Source of the DNA: Mesonia aquimarina
GTDB lineage: Bacteria; Bacteroidota; Bacteroidia; Flavobacteriales; Flavobacteriaceae
Length of the DNA stretch: 64,000 bases
Assembly: GCF_003667275.1 (NCBI RefSeq)
Contig: NZ_RCNV01000011.1
Coordinates: 52,687 to 116,686, forward strand
Direction of reading: 5' to 3'
In this document: positions 61,885 through 64,000 of the stretch, piece by piece
Layout of the letters: the number at the start of each line of letters is the position of its first letter
Position numbering within the stretch: the first letter of the stretch is position 1
Position numbers and translations under genes: made by a program
Notes under the pieces: generated by a model
The model's input: the letters and a program-made list of their open reading frames with translations, nothing else
The model's database searches: none
Told to the model about the DNA's origin: nothing

Positions 61885-64000
61885 TTATCTTTTTAGTGTA
61901 AAGTTTGCTTTAAATTCTCTTGGTTGTTGACTACCATCGGGTAAGCTTTCCGAGTATTCTACTCTGAACCAGTAATCATTCGATGGCATCGGCTTACCAT
62001 TATAGGTTCCATCCCATCCTTCGCCTACAGGACTGATCTGTTTGATCAATTTCCCGTAGCGATCAAAGATATACACCTTCGCTTGTGGCTGGTCTTGCAA
62101 TCCGATGATGTTCCACGTATCATTATACCCGTCTTGGTTAGGAGTAAAGAACTTTGGGTAATCGATAAAAGAGATCACCTTCACCGTAGTTCCACATCCA
62201 TTAATATCTCTTCCATATACCAAGTGTTCGCCTGGCTCCACATCCGTAAAAGTCAAGGTGCCGTCTGCTGCAGCTGCCTGCCAAGGTCCGTTATCTAATC
62301 TAAACTCATAATCTCCTTCACCGCTGATATTACTCACCAAGATCGCATGATCTTCTTCAAACGATAGTGTTAGCGGACTCACCTCAAACTCTGGTGGATT
62401 GCCGGCAGTGATCGTTGCACTACTGCTCGTACTACAGACAATACTACCATCTTGATCACTTACCGTCACCTCATAAGTTCCGGCTTGATCTGCGCTTATA
62501 CTTGCACCATCTTCATTTAAAGTTACCCCGTCTAAGGTCCATACAAAGCTATAATCAGATTCATTTAAACCGGTATCTATTATAATAGGATCATAATTAC
62601 CGCCTTCTACAGGAGTTTGTGGATTACTGTCTTCACAAATATATAAACCGTCATAATCGCTAATATCTACCAATGGACGGTCATTCACACTGATGGTGAT
62701 CTCCGCTACACTTGGCGATTCACATAACGTTGTAGTGTTGATCGTCTCTACAATCACCGTCTGTGGATTACTTACAGTAGTATAAAAACTAGGCTCTTGA
62801 ATAGCTTCTCCGTTTTCATAGGCGGTTTGATCTGCATAATAAACCACGGCTGTGCCTTGAGGACTGCCTGGGTTTACTTGATCGTTATACTGCGTTAAAT
62901 CAATACTTACACTGTCTCCGCCAGGCTCATCTGAACAGAACTCTTCTGCTATGGGTTGATCTACAATCGATGGACGCTCCTCTACTGTAATCTCTACTAC
63001 TCCAATGGCATCAGTGTTAAAACAACCGGTATTAGTATACTCCACGCGAATATAATAAAGCGTTCCATTAGTAGCTAGCTCTCCATTTTGTAAAGGATCT
63101 ACTCCATCCTCTGCATCTTCTTCAAACGCATAGTAAGTTACCGTATAATTATCAATATTCTGATCTTGATCGGTGGCCGGATCCAATAATGGAATAATCG
63201 TTGAAGGATCACCATCTACAGGATCATAAAGGTTTTCGGTAATGTCATCAAAATTAACCGCTGCCTCGCCGCTGCTACCATCTTCACATAGGGTATACCC
63301 GAAATTAGGATCGCCGGCAGGATTCAGCACTGGGGCTCCAATAACTTGCAACTCAAAAGGAACAATCACATAGCAGAAGTTACCATTGATACCACTATCG
63401 ACACGAGCATAAATAACCTGTACGCTTAATCCTTCTTCATTTTGCTCATTAAAACTAGGCTCATTTATATAATTCGATGGATCTGCTATAAACTCAGCTG
63501 CAGTTTCATCGCCCTCTTCCGCTGCAAATTCTGTCTTATAATAACTGATCTCCACATTCTCTCCTCCAGCAATCAATTGACCGCTCTGGATTAGATTAAA
63601 AGGATCTACAGCAACCCCATCATTATCATCATCACAGCCTTGAAGACGTAATGCTTCTAAATCAGTCTCACTTGGACTTGGCAGTGGTAATACTTCTATG
63701 GTTAGACTGATTACATTACTACAGTTGTTTTCGGTAAGACTATTGGTTACTTCTACATAAACCGTTTGAGGGTTGGCTATGTTTTGATAAGCGGTCGGAT
63801 CTGTTATAGGCTGATCTGCCTCTAAATCTGCTTGACTTGCATAATAGGTAAATACATAGCTATTAGGGGCTGGATCTTGATCGGCGATCTCTCCCTCTTT
63901 TACTGTTAAATCAAACTCCATTTGTGCAAAAGGATCGTTATCATAATCTTGTGCACAAAGCTGTAAAGGGGCTGGCTGAACAAGCACAGGAGTCTGCTCT
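61885..64000 (-). CDS. large T9SS-exported repeat protein, C-terminal part (gene continues past right edge)
   Basis: The frame stays open to the window end, so about 705 C-terminal residues are visible. Four tandem modules of about 100-110 residues share a C-x-D/E-acidic start (LQGCDDDNDG, TLCEDGSSG, EFCSDEPGG), a YYA/YYK strand and a final strand such as ISLTIEVLPLPS. A PKD/Ig-like part follows, then the type B T9SS sorting domain: PKFFTPNQDGYNDTWNI, VYIFDRYGKLIKQIS, GWDGTYNGKPMPSNDYWF and the end FKANFTLKR. It is probably a surface adhesin. Sampled GC is visibly higher than in its neighbours. Confidence 0.92.
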   Translation of the reverse strand, partial: EQTPVLVQPAPLQLCAQDYDNDPFAQMEFDLTVKEGEIADQDPAPNSYVFTYYASQADLEADQPITDPTAYQNIANPQTVYVEVTNSLTENNCSNVISLTIEVLPLPSPSETDLEALRLQGCDDDNDGVAVDPFNLIQSGQLIAGGENVEISYYKTEFAAEEGDETAAEFIADPSNYINEPSFNEQNEEGLSVQVIYARVDSGINGNFCYVIVPFELQVIGAPVLNPAGDPNFGYTLCEDGSSGEAAVNFDDITENLYDPVDGDPSTIIPLLDPATDQDQNIDNYTVTYYAFEEDAEDGVDPLQNGELATNGTLYYIRVEYTNTGCFNTDAIGVVEITVEERPSIVDQPIAEEFCSDEPGGDSVSIDLTQYNDQVNPGSPQGTAVVYYADQTAYENGEAIQEPSFYTTVSNPQTVIVETINTTTLCESPSVAEITISVNDRPLVDISDYDGLYICEDSNPQTPVEGGNYDPIIIDTGLNESDYSFVWTLDGVTLNEDGASISADQAGTYEVTVSDQDGSIVCSTSSSATITAGNPPEFEVSPLTLSFEEDHAILVSNISGEGDYEFRLDNGPWQAAAADGTLTFTDVEPGEHLVYGRDINGCGTTVKVISFIDYPKFFTPNQDGYNDTWNIIGLQDQPQAKVYIFDRYGKLIKQISPVGEGWDGTYNGKPMPSNDYWFRVEYSESLPDGSQQPREFKANFTLKR

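Noticed and set aside
1..64000. tRNA genes, CRISPR arrays or insertion sequences
   Set aside because: Reading all intergenic gaps on both strands, I found no tRNA cloverleaf signature, no regularly spaced direct repeats and no transposase or integrase motif.

Overview
The window is chromosomal DNA of a member of the Flavobacteriaceae (phylum Bacteroidota). Evidence seen in the sequence: low GC, -7 promoter boxes of the Bacteroidota form TAnnTTTG, a SusC/TonB-like outer-membrane barrel with a carboxypeptidase-regulatory domain, type IX secretion (T9SS) genes (Plug/DUF5103 and PorT), a gliding-motility type C-terminal sorting domain, TamL, a six-gene Na+-translocating NADH:quinone reductase (NQR) and flavobacterial family proteins such as DUF3667, DUF4230 and GSCFA. 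I see no tRNA, rRNA, CRISPR array, transposase or integrase.

Layout. 1-11.2 kb: a phenylacetate catabolic (paa) operon read right to left: TetR regulator, paaE-A-B-C-D, a four-helix-bundle gene, paaG, a second four-helix-bundle gene, paaH, a small membrane protein, paaI, paaJ and paaZ (cut by the left edge). No phenylacetate-CoA ligase is present here. A near-perfect 32-base inverted repeat between the regulator and paaE is the likely operator. 11.2-18.9 kb: DUF4230 and GSCFA proteins and alaS, then divergently an M23 peptidase, a MerR regulator, LemA and two TPM-domain proteins. 19.3-24.5 kb: outer-membrane barrel protein, der and era.

24.6-32.7 kb is the most unusual part: a very AT-rich, tightly overlapping nine-gene minus-strand operon (ketosynthase III, carrier protein, ketosynthase III, SDR reductase, GT2 glycosyltransferase, GNAT acyltransferase, cupin-like protein, SRPBCC protein, second cupin-like protein), with an aspartyl/asparaginyl-hydroxylase-type gene converging on it. 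It looks like a dedicated pathway that builds a short acyl group and places it on a sugar or surface glycan. Both cupin-like proteins have lost the acidic residue of the usual HxD/E iron triad.

32.8-38.9 kb: nqrABCDEF, ended by a clear terminator. 39.0-51.6 kb: T9SS Plug, DUF3667, apaG, a carboxypeptidase-regulatory-like protein, an NRDE protein, pruA, rsmG, a TrkA-C protein, a fatty-acid desaturase, an aspartate aminotransferase, a lipoprotein, a zinc alcohol dehydrogenase and a PH-domain protein. 51.7-61.5 kb: trkH-trkA, ubiE/menG-porT, an RNA methyltransferase, tamL, fbaA and a zinc-ribbon-less accD. 61.6-61.8 kb: a candidate structured noncoding RNA. 61.9-64.0 kb: the C-terminal part of a large repeat-containing T9SS cargo protein that continues past the right edge.

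Functional links: the paa enzymes turn phenylacetyl-CoA into acetyl-CoA and succinyl-CoA; NQR and the menaquinone methyltransferase serve respiration; TrkH/TrkA import potassium; Plug and PorT belong to the secretion machine that exports proteins like the repeat protein at the right edge. Dispersed palindromic repeats occur between genes, including a 109-base family with one copy beside paaI and another just before the PH-domain gene, where it creates a false upstream start.
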